NCBI RefSeq assembly: GCF_004339745.1
Contig: NZ_SMGP01000001.1
Location: 3,100,001-3,164,000 of the forward strand
DNA length: 64,000 bases
DNA from: Paraburkholderia sp. BL9I2N2
GTDB lineage: Bacteria > Pseudomonadota > Gammaproteobacteria > Burkholderiales > Burkholderiaceae
Direction of reading: 5' to 3'
Under the pieces are notes generated by a model. That model had not been told where the DNA came from. It was given only the letters and a program-made list of their open reading frames with translations, and made no database searches. Position numbers and translations under genes: made by a program. How positions within the stretch are numbered: the first letter of the stretch is position 1; the number at the start of each line of letters is the position of its first letter. Shown here one piece after another: positions 1 through 10,749 of this stretch.

Positions 1-1564
1 TCGCGCGCTTTTCCTGCTGGATCAGCGTGCGGCGCTCGTCGCCGTACTGCTTGGCGTCGCCTTCAATTTCCTTGATGAGCAGGCGCTTCATCGCCGATTC
101 GCTGCCGAGCAGTTCTTCCAGCTTGGCCTTCTCGTCTTTCAGTTCGGCGAGTTCCTTCTCGATCTTGATCTTCTCGAGCCGCGCCAACTGACGCAGCCGG
201 ATTTCAAGAATGTCCTCGGCCTGACGATCGGACAGGCCAAACGCGGCCATCAACGCGACCTTCGGCTCGTCCGATTCGCGGATGATGCGGATGACCTCGT
301 CGATATTCAAAAAGACGATCATCCGGCCTTCGAGGATGTGAATCCGGTCGTCGACCTTCGACAAACGATGCCGCGTGCGGCGCGTGACCGTGGCGAAGCG
401 GAACGCGATCCACTCGTGCAGGATTTCGCTCAAGCCCTTCTGACGCGGCCGGCCGTCGCCACCGACCATCACCAGATTCAGCGAGGCGTTGGATTCCAGG
501 CTCGTATGCGCGAGCAGCGTATTGACGAAATCGGTCTGATCGATGCGGCTCGACTTCGGCTCGAACACGAGACGCACCGGCGCGTCCTTGCCGGACTCGT
601 CGCGCACCGCGTCGAGCAGCGCCAGCATGGTCTGCTTGGTCTGCAACTGTTCGGGCGTGAGCGCCTTCTTGCCGAGCTTGATCTTCGGATTGGTCTGCTC
701 TTCGATCTCCTCGAGCACTTTCTGCGCGGCCGTATTCGGCGGCAGTTCGGTGATCACCAGTTGCCACTGGCCGCGCGCGAGCTCTTCGATCTTCCAGCGC
801 GCGCGCACCTTGAGGCTGCCGCGGCCGGATTCGTACGCCGCGGAGATTTCCGCTTCGCTCGAAATGATCTGGCCGCCGCCCGGAAAGTCCGGACCCGGAA
901 TGTGCTGAATCAATTCCGCGTGCGTGATCTTCGGATTGCGGATCATGGCAACGGTGGCGCCCGCGACTTCGCGCAGATTGTGCGACGGGATTTCCGTGGC
1001 CAGACCCACCGCGATGCCGGACGCGCCGTTCAGCAGCACGAACGGCAAGCGCGCCGGCAACAACCTCGGCTCGTCGAACTCGCCGTCGTAGTTCTTCATG
1101 AAATCGACCGTGCCCTGGTTGATTTCATCAAGCAGCAGCTTCGCGATCGGCGTGAGGCGCGCTTCCGTGTACCGCATTGCCGCCGCGCCGTCGCCGTCGC
1201 GCGATCCGAAATTGCCCTGACCGTCGATCAGCGGATAGCGCATCGAAAAGTCTTGCGCGAGACGCACCAGTGCGTCGTACGCGGACTGGTCGCCGTGCGG
1301 GTGATACTTACCGAGCACGTCGCCGACCACGCGCGCCGACTTGACCGGCTTCGCGTTGTCGGACAGACCCATGTCGTTCATCGCGAACAGGATGCGGCGC
1401 TGCACCGGCTTCTGGCCATCGCACACATCCGGCAGCGCGCGGCCCTTGACCACACTCACCGCATAGTCGAGGTACGCGCGTTCCGCGTAGTTGCCGAGCG
1501 TGAGAAAGTCGCCCTCAGGGGGCGGCGGCTCGGTGAAAAGGTCGAGAGTGTTATCGTCGTCCAT
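1..1564 (-). CDS. parC: DNA topoisomerase IV subunit A (partial, C-terminus outside window)
   Basis: The reverse strand reads from an ATG at 1564 through the left edge without a stop. The N-terminus begins [10 protein letters not shown] and is followed by the GyrA/ParC core, with [10 protein letters not shown] and [13 protein letters not shown]. The active-site tyrosine lies in [10 protein letters not shown], as in type IIA topoisomerase A subunits. ParC forms the A2B2 enzyme with ParE and decatenates daughter chromosomes. The parE stop lies 65 bp upstream on the same strand, so the two are probably co-transcribed. About 521 residues are visible; the C-terminal pinwheel domain is missing only because the window ends. 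Confidence 0.95.
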   Translation of the reverse strand, partial: MDDDNTLDLFTEPPPPEGDFLTLGNYAERAYLDYAVSVVKGRALPDVCDGQKPVQRRILFAMNDMGLSDNAKPVKSARVVGDVLGKYHPHGDQSAYDALVRLAQDFSMRYPLIDGQGNFGSRDGDGAAAMRYTEARLTPIAKLLLDEINQGTVDFMKNYDGEFDEPRLLPARLPFVLLNGASGIAVGLATEIPSHNLREVAGATVAMIRNPKITHAELIQHIPGPDFPGGGQIISSEAEISAAYESGRGSLKVRARWKIEELARGQWQLVITELPPNTAAQKVLEEIEEQTNPKIKLGKKALTPEQLQTKQTMLALLDAVRDESGKDAPVRLVFEPKSSRIDQTDFVNTLLAHTSLESNASLNLVMVGGDGRPRQKGLSEILHEWIAFRFATVTRRTRHRLSKVDDRIHILEGRMIVFLNIDEVIRIIRESDEPKVALMAAFGLSDRQAEDILEIRLRQLARLEKIKIEKELAELKDEKAKLEELLGSESAMKRLLIKEIEGDAKQYGDERRTLIQQEKRA

Positions 1565-1628
1565 CTAGATTCCGTATCCGTGTTTGGCGTGAAGTTTTCG
1601 TGCGGAGTGAGTGCGCTTTAAAAAGCGC

Positions 1629-3614
1629 TCAGATATCCGCTTCTACTTCGTTGCCCTTTTCTTCCAGCCAGCTGCGGCGCGACGCCGCTTCGCCCTTGCC
1701 CATCAGCATCGTCATGCGCGCGACCGTGGCGTCGTAGTCGAGTTCGCCGAGCGCCACCGGGGAGAGGCGCCGCGTGTCGGGGTTCATCGTGGTGTCCCAC
1801 AACTGTTCCGCGCTCATTTCGCCGAGACCCTTGAAGCGGCTGATGGACCATTGCGTGTCGCGCACGCCGTCCTTGCGCAGCTTGTCGAGAATCGCTTCGA
1901 GTTCGCCTTCGTCGAGCGCGTACAACTTCTGCGCCGGCTTCTTGCCGCGCGCGGGCGCGTCGACCCGGAACAGCGGCGGACGCGCCACGCACACATGTCC
2001 GCGTTCGATCAGCTGCGGGAAATGCTTGAAGAACAGCGTGAGCAACAGCACCTGAATGTGCGAGCCGTCGACGTCCGCGTCCGACAGAATGCAGATCTTG
2101 CCGTAGCGCAGATTCGACAGGTCGACTTTGTCGTCAGGGCTGTGCGGATCAACGCCGATCGCCACCGAGATGTCGTGCACCTCGTTGTTGGCGAACAGGC
2201 GGTCACGCTCGGTTTCCCACGTGTTCAGCACCTTGCCGCGCAGCGGCAGGATCGCCTGATATTCCTTGTCGCGGCCCATCTTCGCGGAGCCGCCCGCCGA
2301 GTCGCCCTCGACGAGGAACAGTTCGTTGCGGCCGATTTCCGTCGATTCGCAATCGGTCAGCTTGCCCGGCAGCACCGCGACGCCCGAACTCTTGCGCTTC
2401 TCGACCTTCTGCCCGGCGCGCGTGCGCGCCTGCGCCTGCTTAATGACGAGGTCGGCGAGCTTCTTGCCGTGCTCGACGTGCTGATTCAGCCACAACTCCA
2501 ACGCCGGCCGCGCGAACGACGACACCAGCTTGACCGCGTCGCGGCTATTCAGGCGCTCCTTGATCTGCCCTTGGAATTGCGGATCGAGCACCTTCGCGGA
2601 CAGCACGAACGACACGCGCGCGAACACGTCTTCTGCGAGCAGCTTGACGCCCTTCGGCTGCAGATTGTGCAACTCGACGAAACTCTTCACCGCCTGATAC
2701 AGACCGTCGCGCAAACCGGATTCGTGCGTGCCGCCCGCGGGCGTCGGAATCAGGTTGACATACGACTCGCGCATGAGCGTACCTTCCTCGCTCCACGCGA
2801 CCACCCATGCGGCGCCCTCGCCTTCGGCGAACGTCTCTTCGCTCGCGCGCGAGTTTTCGGCATAGCGCTCGCCCTCGAACAGCGGAATCAGCAGATCGCT
2901 GCCGTTCATGCCTTCGAGCAGATAGCCGCGCAGACCGTCTTCGTATTTCCAGGTTTGCTGCTCGCCGGTTTTCTCGTTGATCAGCGTGACTTCGACGCCG
3001 GGCAGCAGCACGGCCTTCGAACGCAGCAGACGTTGCAGTTCGCCGAGCGGCAGGTTCGGCGAATCGAAGTACTTGGGATTGGCCCACGCGGTGACACGCG
3101 TGCCGGATTTCTTGTCGCCTTTCGCGGCGGCCCGCACTTCGAGTTCCTTGGCGACGTCGCCATTGGCGAAACTCAGTTCGGCGATCTTGCCGTCGCGCCA
3201 CACGGTGACGTCGAGGCGCGTGGACAGCGCGTTGGTGACGGACACGCCGACGCCGTGCAAGCCGCCCGAGAACGTGTACGCGCCGCCGGCGGCTTTGTCG
3301 AACTTGCCGCCCGCGTGCAGGCGCGTGAAAACGATCTCGACGACCGGCACGCCTTCTTCCGGATGCAGACCGAAGGGAATGCCGCGGCCGTCGTCCTCGA
3401 CCGAGACCGAATGGTCCGCGTGCAGCGTGACCGTGATTTGCCGGCCGTGGCCGCCGAGGGCCTCGTCCGACGCGTTGTCGATGACTTCCTGAATGATGTG
3501 CAGCGGATTCTCGGTGCGGGTGTACATCCCGGGCCGTTGCTTGACCGGCTCCAGGCCCTTCAACACCTTGATCGACGCTTCGCTATACGCGGCGTTTGGC
3601 TTTTTCGTAGACAT
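1629..3614 (-). CDS. parE: DNA topoisomerase IV subunit B
   Basis: A 661-residue GyrB/ParE-family ATPase subunit. The GHKL ATP-binding site appears as DNASDEA near residue 47 and GLHGVGVSVTNAL near 118. The TOPRIM metal site appears as EGDSAGGSAKMGRD near 437 and DADVDGSHI near 515. The length and the lack of the long insert typical of proteobacterial GyrB favour ParE, as does the adjacent parC. It powers strand passage in chromosome decatenation. The start is the first ATG, encoding MSTKKPNAAY. Confidence 0.96.
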   Translation of the reverse strand: MSTKKPNAAYSEASIKVLKGLEPVKQRPGMYTRTENPLHIIQEVIDNASDEALGGHGRQITVTLHADHSVSVEDDGRGIPFGLHPEEGVPVVEIVFTRLHAGGKFDKAAGGAYTFSGGLHGVGVSVTNALSTRLDVTVWRDGKIAELSFANGDVAKELEVRAAAKGDKKSGTRVTAWANPKYFDSPNLPLGELQRLLRSKAVLLPGVEVTLINEKTGEQQTWKYEDGLRGYLLEGMNGSDLLIPLFEGERYAENSRASEETFAEGEGAAWVVAWSEEGTLMRESYVNLIPTPAGGTHESGLRDGLYQAVKSFVELHNLQPKGVKLLAEDVFARVSFVLSAKVLDPQFQGQIKERLNSRDAVKLVSSFARPALELWLNQHVEHGKKLADLVIKQAQARTRAGQKVEKRKSSGVAVLPGKLTDCESTEIGRNELFLVEGDSAGGSAKMGRDKEYQAILPLRGKVLNTWETERDRLFANNEVHDISVAIGVDPHSPDDKVDLSNLRYGKICILSDADVDGSHIQVLLLTLFFKHFPQLIERGHVCVARPPLFRVDAPARGKKPAQKLYALDEGELEAILDKLRKDGVRDTQWSISRFKGLGEMSAEQLWDTTMNPDTRRLSPVALGELDYDATVARMTMLMGKGEAASRRSWLEEKGNEVEADI

Positions 3615-3641
3615 GGTTGACTCGGGTGCGTCGGTTCATCG

Positions 3642-3676
3642 TTGTCCACAGGTCCTGTTCACAGGTCTGTGGACAA
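3642..3676. promoter_or_regulatory. Inverted DnaA-box-like pair upstream of parE
   Basis: TTGTCCACAG at 3642-3651 and its exact reverse complement CTGTGGACAA at 3667-3676 are separated by 15 bp and lie 28 bp upstream of the parE start. Each arm is one base from the DnaA-box pattern TTWTNCACA. It could be a DnaA-responsive or other dyad operator for the parE-parC operon, or a transcript hairpin. Function is inferred only from position and resemblance. Confidence 0.4.
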
Positions 3677-3726
3677 TGCGTTGAGTTTTCAAAAAAAGCG
3701 AAACGAAACAACGGGGTTAGGTGGGG

Positions 3727-3743
3727 TGCCCGCAGTGCGGGCA
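3727..3743. repeat. Perfect 8-bp hairpin in the parE-uup gap
   Basis: TGCCCGCA and TGCGGGCA flank a single G. No strong T-tract follows on either strand, so terminator function is uncertain. The gap between parE and the uup gene (3615-3969) contains this hairpin, the dyad at 3642-3676 and an A/T-rich stretch at 3685-3715, but no coding sequence I would support. Confidence 0.4.
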
Positions 3744-3969
3744 AGCTGTTTTGTCGCATGGCTTCCCGTTGGCGCGCTCGATGGCGGCTCGAAGCCTGCC
3801 CTGCATGTGCAACAAGGCGGGCAACGTCGACGCTGGTGCGAACGCCGGGGAAGCCTGTTCGCGGGGTATTTTACTGATTTCGATACGCGCGGCAATTCAC
3901 GATGCACGGGATAGGCCGTCTGGTAAGGGACGGCGGTGGCGCGGCCCCATCGCGCGCCGCGCCCGCGCC

Positions 3970-5907
<1,938 letters not shown>

Positions 5908-6088
5908 GGAGAATTGGAGAAGACAGCGATGAGTCGGAACTGCCCATTGTACCGGGCGCACGGGCGGGTGCCTGTATGCCGGAAGAGATAGATCGAACGG
6001 CCGGCTTGCCGGACGCGGATAGCCCGGCTGCGCATGGCGCGGACGCCGGACGGGCAGTTGCGCCCACCCGGCTGTCCCGTGCGGCGGG

Positions 6089-6490
6089 TTACTTCACGTG
6101 CACCGTGATGGTCTTGCTCATTTCCGGACCGTACGAACGATGCGCGCCGTCGCCGAATTGCAGCGTCAGCGTGTGGTCGCCCGGCGGCAGCGTCAGATCG
6201 GTTTCGGTCTGGCCCTTGCCGAAGTGCAGCGACTTGTCGTTCGCGGGGATGACCTCGCCCTTGGGCAGCGGCTTGCCGTCCACCAGCAGATGATGGTGGC
6301 CCGTGCCTTCCGTCATCGTGCCGGCCGGCGCTATCTTCGTGCCGTCGACGCCGAACACCACGTGGACGGGATTGCTGACGGTCGCGCCGTCCGCCGGCTG
6401 CACGAACGACACGCTCGCGGCCTGCGCCGCACCGGATACGGCGAGCAATCCGGCCAATGCCGCACCGACCAACCATTTGTTCTTGAACAT
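6089..6490 (-). CDS. Periplasmic DUF4399 protein
   Basis: A 133-residue protein with a Sec signal peptide (MFKNKWLVGAALAGLL, cleavage probably after AQAA) and a single DUF4399-like beta domain containing GTGHHHLLVDG and LPPGDHTLTLQFGD. The His-rich segment suggests metal or ligand binding, but no activity is established for the family. The start at 6490 is set by AGGAG eight bases upstream; the ORF extends upstream but reads like noise there. It stands alone between uup and rubredoxin. Confidence 0.85.
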   Translation of the reverse strand: MFKNKWLVGAALAGLLAVSGAAQAASVSFVQPADGATVSNPVHVVFGVDGTKIAPAGTMTEGTGHHHLLVDGKPLPKGEVIPANDKSLHFGKGQTETDLTLPPGDHTLTLQFGDGAHRSYGPEMSKTITVHVK

Positions 6491-6815
6491 CGTTTTTCTC
6501 CTTTTTGGGAAACGAAAGTCATGCGCGGGCCATGTCGGCGGCGATGGCGCCTCAGTGGCCTGAGGCCGATCGTCGCAGTTCATGCCAGGCGCCCCGGCGC
6601 GCCGGTCCAAAAGATCAGCTGCGGATCAGAGCATACACGCTGTGTGTGACGCGGTCCGTCGAGTGGGTTCGGCGTTGTGCCGGACGCTTTACGGCGCTGC
6701 CACATCGGCCGTTTTCAGCCGGATTGACAAATTCCGGTAATATTGCGGGTCGCCGCCGTGCCCAAAAAAGGGGCAGACTGGGCGGATTTTGCATTGAACT
6801 AGAGAAGAGTGCGTC

Positions 6816-7007
6816 GTGAGCGAAGTAATTGAAGTGACTGAATATAAGAGCTGGGTCTGCCTGATTTGCGGCTGGATCTACAACGAGGAAGAAGGCCTGC
6901 CCGAGGAAGGCATCGCGCCGGGCACGCGCTTCGCCGCGATTCCCGAAGACTGGCGCTGCCCGCTGTGCGATGTGGGCAAGGCTGAGTTCGCGGTGGTGGA
7001 GTTCTGA
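6816..7007 (+). CDS. Rubredoxin
   Basis: A 63-residue small iron protein. The two CxxC knuckles are CLICG and CPLCD, which bind one Fe by four cysteines, and the conserved WIYNEEEG and PEDWRCP segments are present. It would shuttle single electrons, for example to alkane hydroxylases or oxidative-stress enzymes; no partner gene is adjacent. The start is GTG, preceded by the purine-rich stretch AGAGAAGAG. Confidence 0.95.
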   Translation: MSEVIEVTEYKSWVCLICGWIYNEEEGLPEEGIAPGTRFAAIPEDWRCPLCDVGKAEFAVVEF

Positions 7008-7080
7008 GGCGGGTTTATCGGGCTGCCGGGGCGCAGCATTAGGTCGTTGCGCGCGCTGGAGCGGTCGCCCGGGCAGTTTA

Positions 7081-7120
7081 CACGGCCCAGCAGGCTTTGA
7101 CTGCTGGGCCGTGTGCTTTG
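7081..7120 (+). terminator. Intrinsic terminator after rubredoxin
   Basis: A perfect 13-bp stem (CACGGCCCAGCAG, loop GCTTTGA, CTGCTGGGCCGTG) is followed by a short T-containing run (TGCTTTGT). It lies 74 bp past the rubredoxin stop. Confidence 0.75.
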
Positions 7121-7170
7121 TGGGACGGGCTTCGGCGCTCCTGCACGGCCCTCCTCGCGTTTGGGCGTGT

Positions 7171-7196
7171 TTGATATACTCTGCGCTCGCTGGCGA
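7171..7196 (+). promoter_or_regulatory. Probable original promoter of tRNA-Arg, now cut off by the prophage
   Basis: TATACT at 7175-7180 with downstream CTGCGCTCGC looks like the -10 and discriminator region of a stable-RNA promoter, and lies 87 bp before the tRNA 5' fragment at 7267. No convincing -35 is visible. If the prophage excised by crossover in the 15-bp repeat, this segment would again lie directly upstream of the tRNA gene. A close copy lies in the phage at 51801-51825. Confidence 0.5.
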
Positions 7197-7266
7197 ATTT
7201 GGACTCGCCCGATCCTCGCGGACCTTGTTCGATAGCGGGATTGCGGCGATCATTTTGGTTTGGTCT

Positions 7267-7281
7267 TCTCCCTGTAGTTCA
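7267..7281 (+). other. attL core (5' fragment of tRNA-Arg)
   Basis: TCTCCCTGTAGTTCA is identical to the 5' end of the tRNA-Arg gene at 52086-52100. The next phage bases turn it into an imperfect inverted repeat, CTCCCTG-TAGTT-CAGGGGG (7268-7286), the shape expected of paired core sites around a tyrosine-recombinase crossover. Confidence 0.8.
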
Positions 7282-7333
7282 GGGGGTGGAATGATACGCC
7301 GGAAGCCCGTCAGACAAGGCGACACTACGGTGC

Positions 7334-7351
7334 TGTAGCAAATTAGTAGCA
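7334..7351 (+). other. Putative integrase arm sites, left
   Basis: TGTAGCA at 7334-7340 and the variant AGTAGCA at 7345-7351 match the cluster of five TGTAGCA copies just inside the right end (51891-51962). Shared short repeats at both ends are typical arm-type integrase binding sites. Confidence 0.55.
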
Positions 7352-7435
7352 ACGAAATTAGAACGGTGTGGGCCTACCGCACTAAAAGAAAACAGCGCTT
7401 CCCCAGCGCTGACAAAGAGAGAGGCCACATCCCCC

Positions 7436-8785
7436 ATGCCGTTACCATTGGACGTAGACCAACTGCTCTCCGAAAAACGCTTCCGTAAGGCTGTACGAAG
7501 GCGATGGCGCCTGACCAAGGTAAGGGCTAGAGCACTGGATCAGCAGCGTTCCCAGCGACTTCGTTTCGGGGACCATTCGCGAATCATCAGAATGCTCGCA
7601 GATGCATACCCGCCGGAGGTCAAACTCGAACGTAGCGGAGCTAGAGTCGTAGTGCCGCCGGTGTTTTCGATTATTGATGATCCACAACGAGCGCTGCGGA
7701 CAATTCTTAGCTTCGCTAAGTTGGTGCGGACAAATAAGATCCGCAACATTGAGTTCGACCATAGTCAGATGCAAACCTACGACTTGGCGGCCAATGCAGT
7801 GCTGGACATAGTCGCGAGCGAGCTCGCGCTTGAGGCGCGTCAACGCGCCACAAAGGTCAGATTTTTTGGCCGTTATCCGTTGCCGGCTCATCTGAAACGA
7901 TTTATACGATGTATTGGAATTGTTAAGCAGCTAGATATCGCACACGAGGTAGCGTCGTCTGACGAACAGAACGCCGTTCGCGTGTTCGACAAACGGAAAC
8001 GCAACTACAGCGAACCAGACGATCCAGCTCAAGCCGACTTCAAATCACGGGTAGCGGAAGGGTTCGTCGACCATATCAACAACTGCCTCAGCGACCACGG
8101 CCGCACACTAACTCCCGCCGCGGTCCAAAAGCTGTGCGTGTACATCGGAGAAATTCTCGGCAACGCCGAAGATCATGCTGGCTTCTCAGATTGGACCATC
8201 CAAGGGTACCTGGACAATTCCATGGACACCCCCATATGTGAGATAGCTATCTTCAACTTCGGTACTTCGATTGCTGACACGCTCATGGGGCTTCCGCAGA
8301 ACAGCTACACGTGGAAACAAATCAGTCCCTATATTCTCATGCACCGTGGCGCTGGTTTTTTTCGCAAAGGGTGGCGGGAACGGGACCTGCTGACGCTGGT
8401 AGCGCTGCAAGGAAATGTAAGTTCGAAGAATTTTTCTGTGGAAGATACGCGTGGCCAAGGAACTGTCGACCTGATCGAATTCTTTCAGAAGATGTACGAG
8501 GAGTGTGCGAAGGACAGCACAGAGAAAGCGAAGATGGCGATACTTTCTGGTAGCACCTTCATCTTGTTCGATGGGAAATATCGACTGAGCAGCGGCGCGC
8601 CAGGTCATGGTAAAGTCATAGCGTTTAACGCACAAAATACTCTTTACAAACAGCCAGATTCCGGGTATGTCAGGTCGTTAGGTAGCGTACAATTTCCTGG
8701 AACCATCATTAGCATCCGTTTTCCCCTAAGTACGGGTAGCACTGTAGCTTTGGGAGTGAACAAAAATGAGCCATACCGTGATTGA
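7436..8785 (+). CDS. GHKL-type ATPase-like protein of cargo module A
   Basis: A 449-residue soluble protein. The first 190 residues include an alpha/beta stretch (IRNIEFDHSQMQTYDLAANAVL then VRFFGRYPLP) resembling a STAS-like or nucleotide-binding half. From about residue 230 there is a GHKL N-box-like motif, YIGEILGNAEDHAG, followed by IAIFNFGTSIADTLMG and a glycine-containing segment at EDTRGQGTVDLIEF, as in histidine-kinase-like ATPases that lack a kinase partner. The last 20 bases overlap the next gene, implying translational coupling. Base composition is more AT-rich than the phage structural genes. I cannot name a studied homologue; function is inferred from the module. Confidence 0.7.
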   Translation: MPLPLDVDQLLSEKRFRKAVRRRWRLTKVRARALDQQRSQRLRFGDHSRIIRMLADAYPPEVKLERSGARVVVPPVFSIIDDPQRALRTILSFAKLVRTNKIRNIEFDHSQMQTYDLAANAVLDIVASELALEARQRATKVRFFGRYPLPAHLKRFIRCIGIVKQLDIAHEVASSDEQNAVRVFDKRKRNYSEPDDPAQADFKSRVAEGFVDHINNCLSDHGRTLTPAAVQKLCVYIGEILGNAEDHAGFSDWTIQGYLDNSMDTPICEIAIFNFGTSIADTLMGLPQNSYTWKQISPYILMHRGAGFFRKGWRERDLLTLVALQGNVSSKNFSVEDTRGQGTVDLIEFFQKMYEECAKDSTEKAKMAILSGSTFILFDGKYRLSSGAPGHGKVIAFNAQNTLYKQPDSGYVRSLGSVQFPGTIISIRFPLSTGSTVALGVNKNEPYRD

Positions 8786-9095
8786 CTTTGGAACATTGGA
8801 AGGCCCCGTCTTCACTGGACGTCCTAGAGGCGAGCAGCTTCGGGACAAGCTCGGCGTCGACGCTCTGGACGAGAGCAACGAAGTAGTGGAAGTGAAGATT
8901 CCTGACAGCACCTATTCGATCAGCAGTTCCTTCGTCCTCGGCCTTTTTGGCAAGAGCGTCGTCAAGGCGGGCAGTCGCGAGGCGTTCTACAGGAAGTACC
9001 ACTTCATGAGTTCGCAAATGTTTCGCGACGTTGTCGACACCTGCGTCAATCGGGCGCTTCAGCAAAAAAGCATTCTTGGCGAACGGCACGCCTAA
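8766..9095 (+). CDS. STAS-like DUF4325 protein of cargo module A
   Basis: A 109-residue protein matching the STAS-like DUF4325 pattern: an N-terminal strand MSHTVIDFGTLEG, a central STYSISSSFVLGLFGKSV (compare the family's ISSSFADELFGK), then a helix and a terminal NRALQQK. DUF4325 proteins commonly pair with GHKL ATPases, echoing anti-sigma and anti-anti-sigma pairs. It overlaps the ATPase gene by 20 bp upstream and the membrane protein gene downstream, so the three form one coupled operon. Confidence 0.75.
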   Translation: MSHTVIDFGTLEGPVFTGRPRGEQLRDKLGVDALDESNEVVEVKIPDSTYSISSSFVLGLFGKSVVKAGSREAFYRKYHFMSSQMFRDVVDTCVNRALQQKSILGERHA

Positions 9096-9870
9096 GCGTT
9101 GGGCAAAGCTCCAGCTGATCCTTTTTTTCGGGATCAGCGTACTTGCGCGCGCGCAAGCCGCCCCTCCGCCCTCTTCTAGCTCGTCTGCGCCAGTTTCGTC
9201 CGGACCTGGTGTCGCTGCTTCAGCAATTCAGGCCGTTGGTGGTCCTGCCGATCGGAGGGAGGCTCTTCAACAGCCCGCTCCTCGAACTCCCCCTGCCATT
9301 CCCCCGACACCCGCCGCGAGCCAGACGTCGATCAGGTCTGACCAGGGCAACGTGTCCGCCGACAAGATCTACACAATGGTCGTGTCGACGTTAGCGCTCT
9401 TTCTGTCCGGGTCGTTGGCGATTTACACTCTATTCAAGGATCGGAAAGCGCGCACACAATCCATCTCTGATGACTATTGGCTCCGCAAGGTCGTCAGCCC
9501 ACTGGCGATCGAGCCGCTTATTAAGACGATGCTGGAAACAATAAGTGCGATTCCGCCCGATTGCTGCGGACCTAATTTTCTGCCAGATGCCCTCGACGCG
9601 TTCATGTCGAAGTACCAACAAGATCACCGGATTCAATCGACCAACCTTATCGCCTTCGGACTGCTCTCTCCCAAGCTATACGATCCAGCATCAGAGGCTT
9701 TCGATGAAGTAGAGGATGCAGTTATTACGTACTGCAACTCGAATCGGAACGGGCTGAAAACGGCTTCCGGGGAGCCCGTGGAGCCTAAGGATAAATTGGC
9801 GGAAAGAATTCGTACGCACCTCAACAGCATCCTACAGCTCGTCCGCGAGTATCAGTCATCGTTAAAGTGA
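9031..9870 (+). CDS. Membrane protein of cargo module A
   Basis: Up to 279 residues. A signal-like segment (AKLQLILFFGISVLARAQA) is followed by a Pro/Ser/Ala-rich linker, one strong membrane helix near residues 112-133 (VVSTLALFLSGSLAIYTLF), then a charged cytoplasmic-type domain of about 145 residues. There is no ATG; TTG at 9031 or TTG at 9076 could start it, probably by coupling to the overlapping DUF4325 gene. Its stop codon lies inside a copy of the dispersed palindrome (9863-9875). No known family is recognised. By position it is the likely membrane-facing effector or sensor of the module. Confidence 0.65.
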   Translation: MSTPASIGRFSKKAFLANGTPKRWAKLQLILFFGISVLARAQAAPPPSSSSSAPVSSGPGVAASAIQAVGGPADRREALQQPAPRTPPAIPPTPAASQTSIRSDQGNVSADKIYTMVVSTLALFLSGSLAIYTLFKDRKARTQSISDDYWLRKVVSPLAIEPLIKTMLETISAIPPDCCGPNFLPDALDAFMSKYQQDHRIQSTNLIAFGLLSPKLYDPASEAFDEVEDAVITYCNSNRNGLKTASGEPVEPKDKLAERIRTHLNSILQLVREYQSSLK

Positions 9871-9875
9871 CTTTG
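9863..9875. repeat. Dispersed palindrome copy 1 (12/13)
   Basis: TAAAGTGACTTTG. It contains the stop codon of the module A membrane protein. Confidence 0.75.
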
Positions 9876-9960
9876 GATCAGACCATGCTTGCGGCATTCA
9901 GTCGCAGCAATGACAGGCGCAACGCCCGTCCAATATCCGTTTCCATAGTTGCCTAGCCTG

Positions 9961-10260
9961 TCAGCCAGCCTTCAGGACTTCGATAAACTCCACGCGGGGT
10001 TCGTTGGATCTCTTCAGCCCGTCGGCGATGACCCGCATAACGGTCGGGTTCCAGTTCGCATTCCCCCGCTGTGTCTCGACGCGGAAGAGGCCTCCATTGT
10101 GGTTCAGCACCACTCGACGCAGAATGGCACGTCCCTCAAATCCCACCATCCGATTCGGCAGAGCTTCTACTTGAACAACGATGTCAGGTTTATCGTTTTC
10201 AAGTTGTTCGACGTGCGCCTTAAGCATGTAATATTCCTTCTGTTCTTCCGATAAAGTCAT
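9961..10260 (-). CDS. Hypothetical protein between the two cargo modules
   Basis: A 99-residue hydrophilic protein, convergent to module A. The N-terminal part (EEQKEYYMLKAHVEQLEND) looks like a short coiled coil; the rest has a beta-rich pattern (AILRRVVLNHNGGLFRVE). A weak AAAGAG ribosome-binding site lies about nine bases before the ATG. No family is recognised. The opposite-strand reading is less protein-like. Confidence 0.5.
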   Translation of the reverse strand: MTLSEEQKEYYMLKAHVEQLENDKPDIVVQVEALPNRMVGFEGRAILRRVVLNHNGGLFRVETQRGNANWNPTVMRVIADGLKRSNEPRVEFIEVLKAG

Positions 10261-10412
10261 TGTCGTTACTCTTTGATTGGCGATTTAGCGCGGTCGATGT
10301 CGCGCGTCGGAGGGGGCACATTACCGAAGGGCAGGGTTACATAACATGCGATTAGAACGACCCGCAACCGAAAACATACCCCCGGTGGCAAGGATAAGCG
10401 ATAAGGCAGCAG

Positions 10413-10685
10413 ATGACCTATTCGAGCAAACTTGACGACGAAGCCCGCGCCGAGCTGCTCTGCTACTTGGTGGCAGGACAGCTGGTTGCACGAGCACGTA
10501 CCAGCGGCTGGATGCGAACCGATCATGTTGTGGAGTTACAGAGCATCTGGGCAAACGCCAATGGAGCCCAAGTCAGCTGGCTTGACCGTCTGCGTCTTGG
10601 CGCTCGGTCGGAAATGGTCGCGCTGAACTTCGCTGAGCTGCCAGGATTTGCAGATTCGGATTCGCTTGCGCAACGTATGCCATGA
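10413..10685 (+). CDS. Small hypothetical protein upstream of module B
   Basis: A 90-residue helical protein (SKLDDEARAELLCYLVAGQLVARARTSG) with an AAGG ribosome-binding site eight bases before the ATG. It sits 64 bp ahead of module B in the same direction. It was preferred over two overlapping reverse-strand readings, which are rich in Cys, Arg and Pro and look like noise. Function unknown. Confidence 0.45.
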   Translation: MTYSSKLDDEARAELLCYLVAGQLVARARTSGWMRTDHVVELQSIWANANGAQVSWLDRLRLGARSEMVALNFAELPGFADSDSLAQRMP

Positions 10686-10716
10686 AACCTGTCGGCTTTT
10701 GCCTATCTTAAATTCT

Positions 10717-10722
10717 TATAAT
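10717..10722 (+). promoter_or_regulatory. -10 element of a probable module B promoter
   Basis: A consensus TATAAT in an AT-rich intergenic stretch (10700-10740), 28 bp before the GTG start of module B. The -35 region is poor. GAGGG before the GTG supplies the ribosome-binding site. Confidence 0.5.
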
Positions 10723-10749
10723 ACAGTTTAGATAATTGTTGAGGGCGGT

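Noticed and set aside
7282..7360. A second tRNA at the left junction
   Set aside because: Only the 5' 15 bases match tRNA-Arg; no cloverleaf can be folded past the repeat. It is the attL fragment.
10266..10554. Reverse-strand genes opposite 10413-10685
   Set aside because: Composition (many Cys, Arg, Pro) is noise-like and no ribosome-binding site is present.
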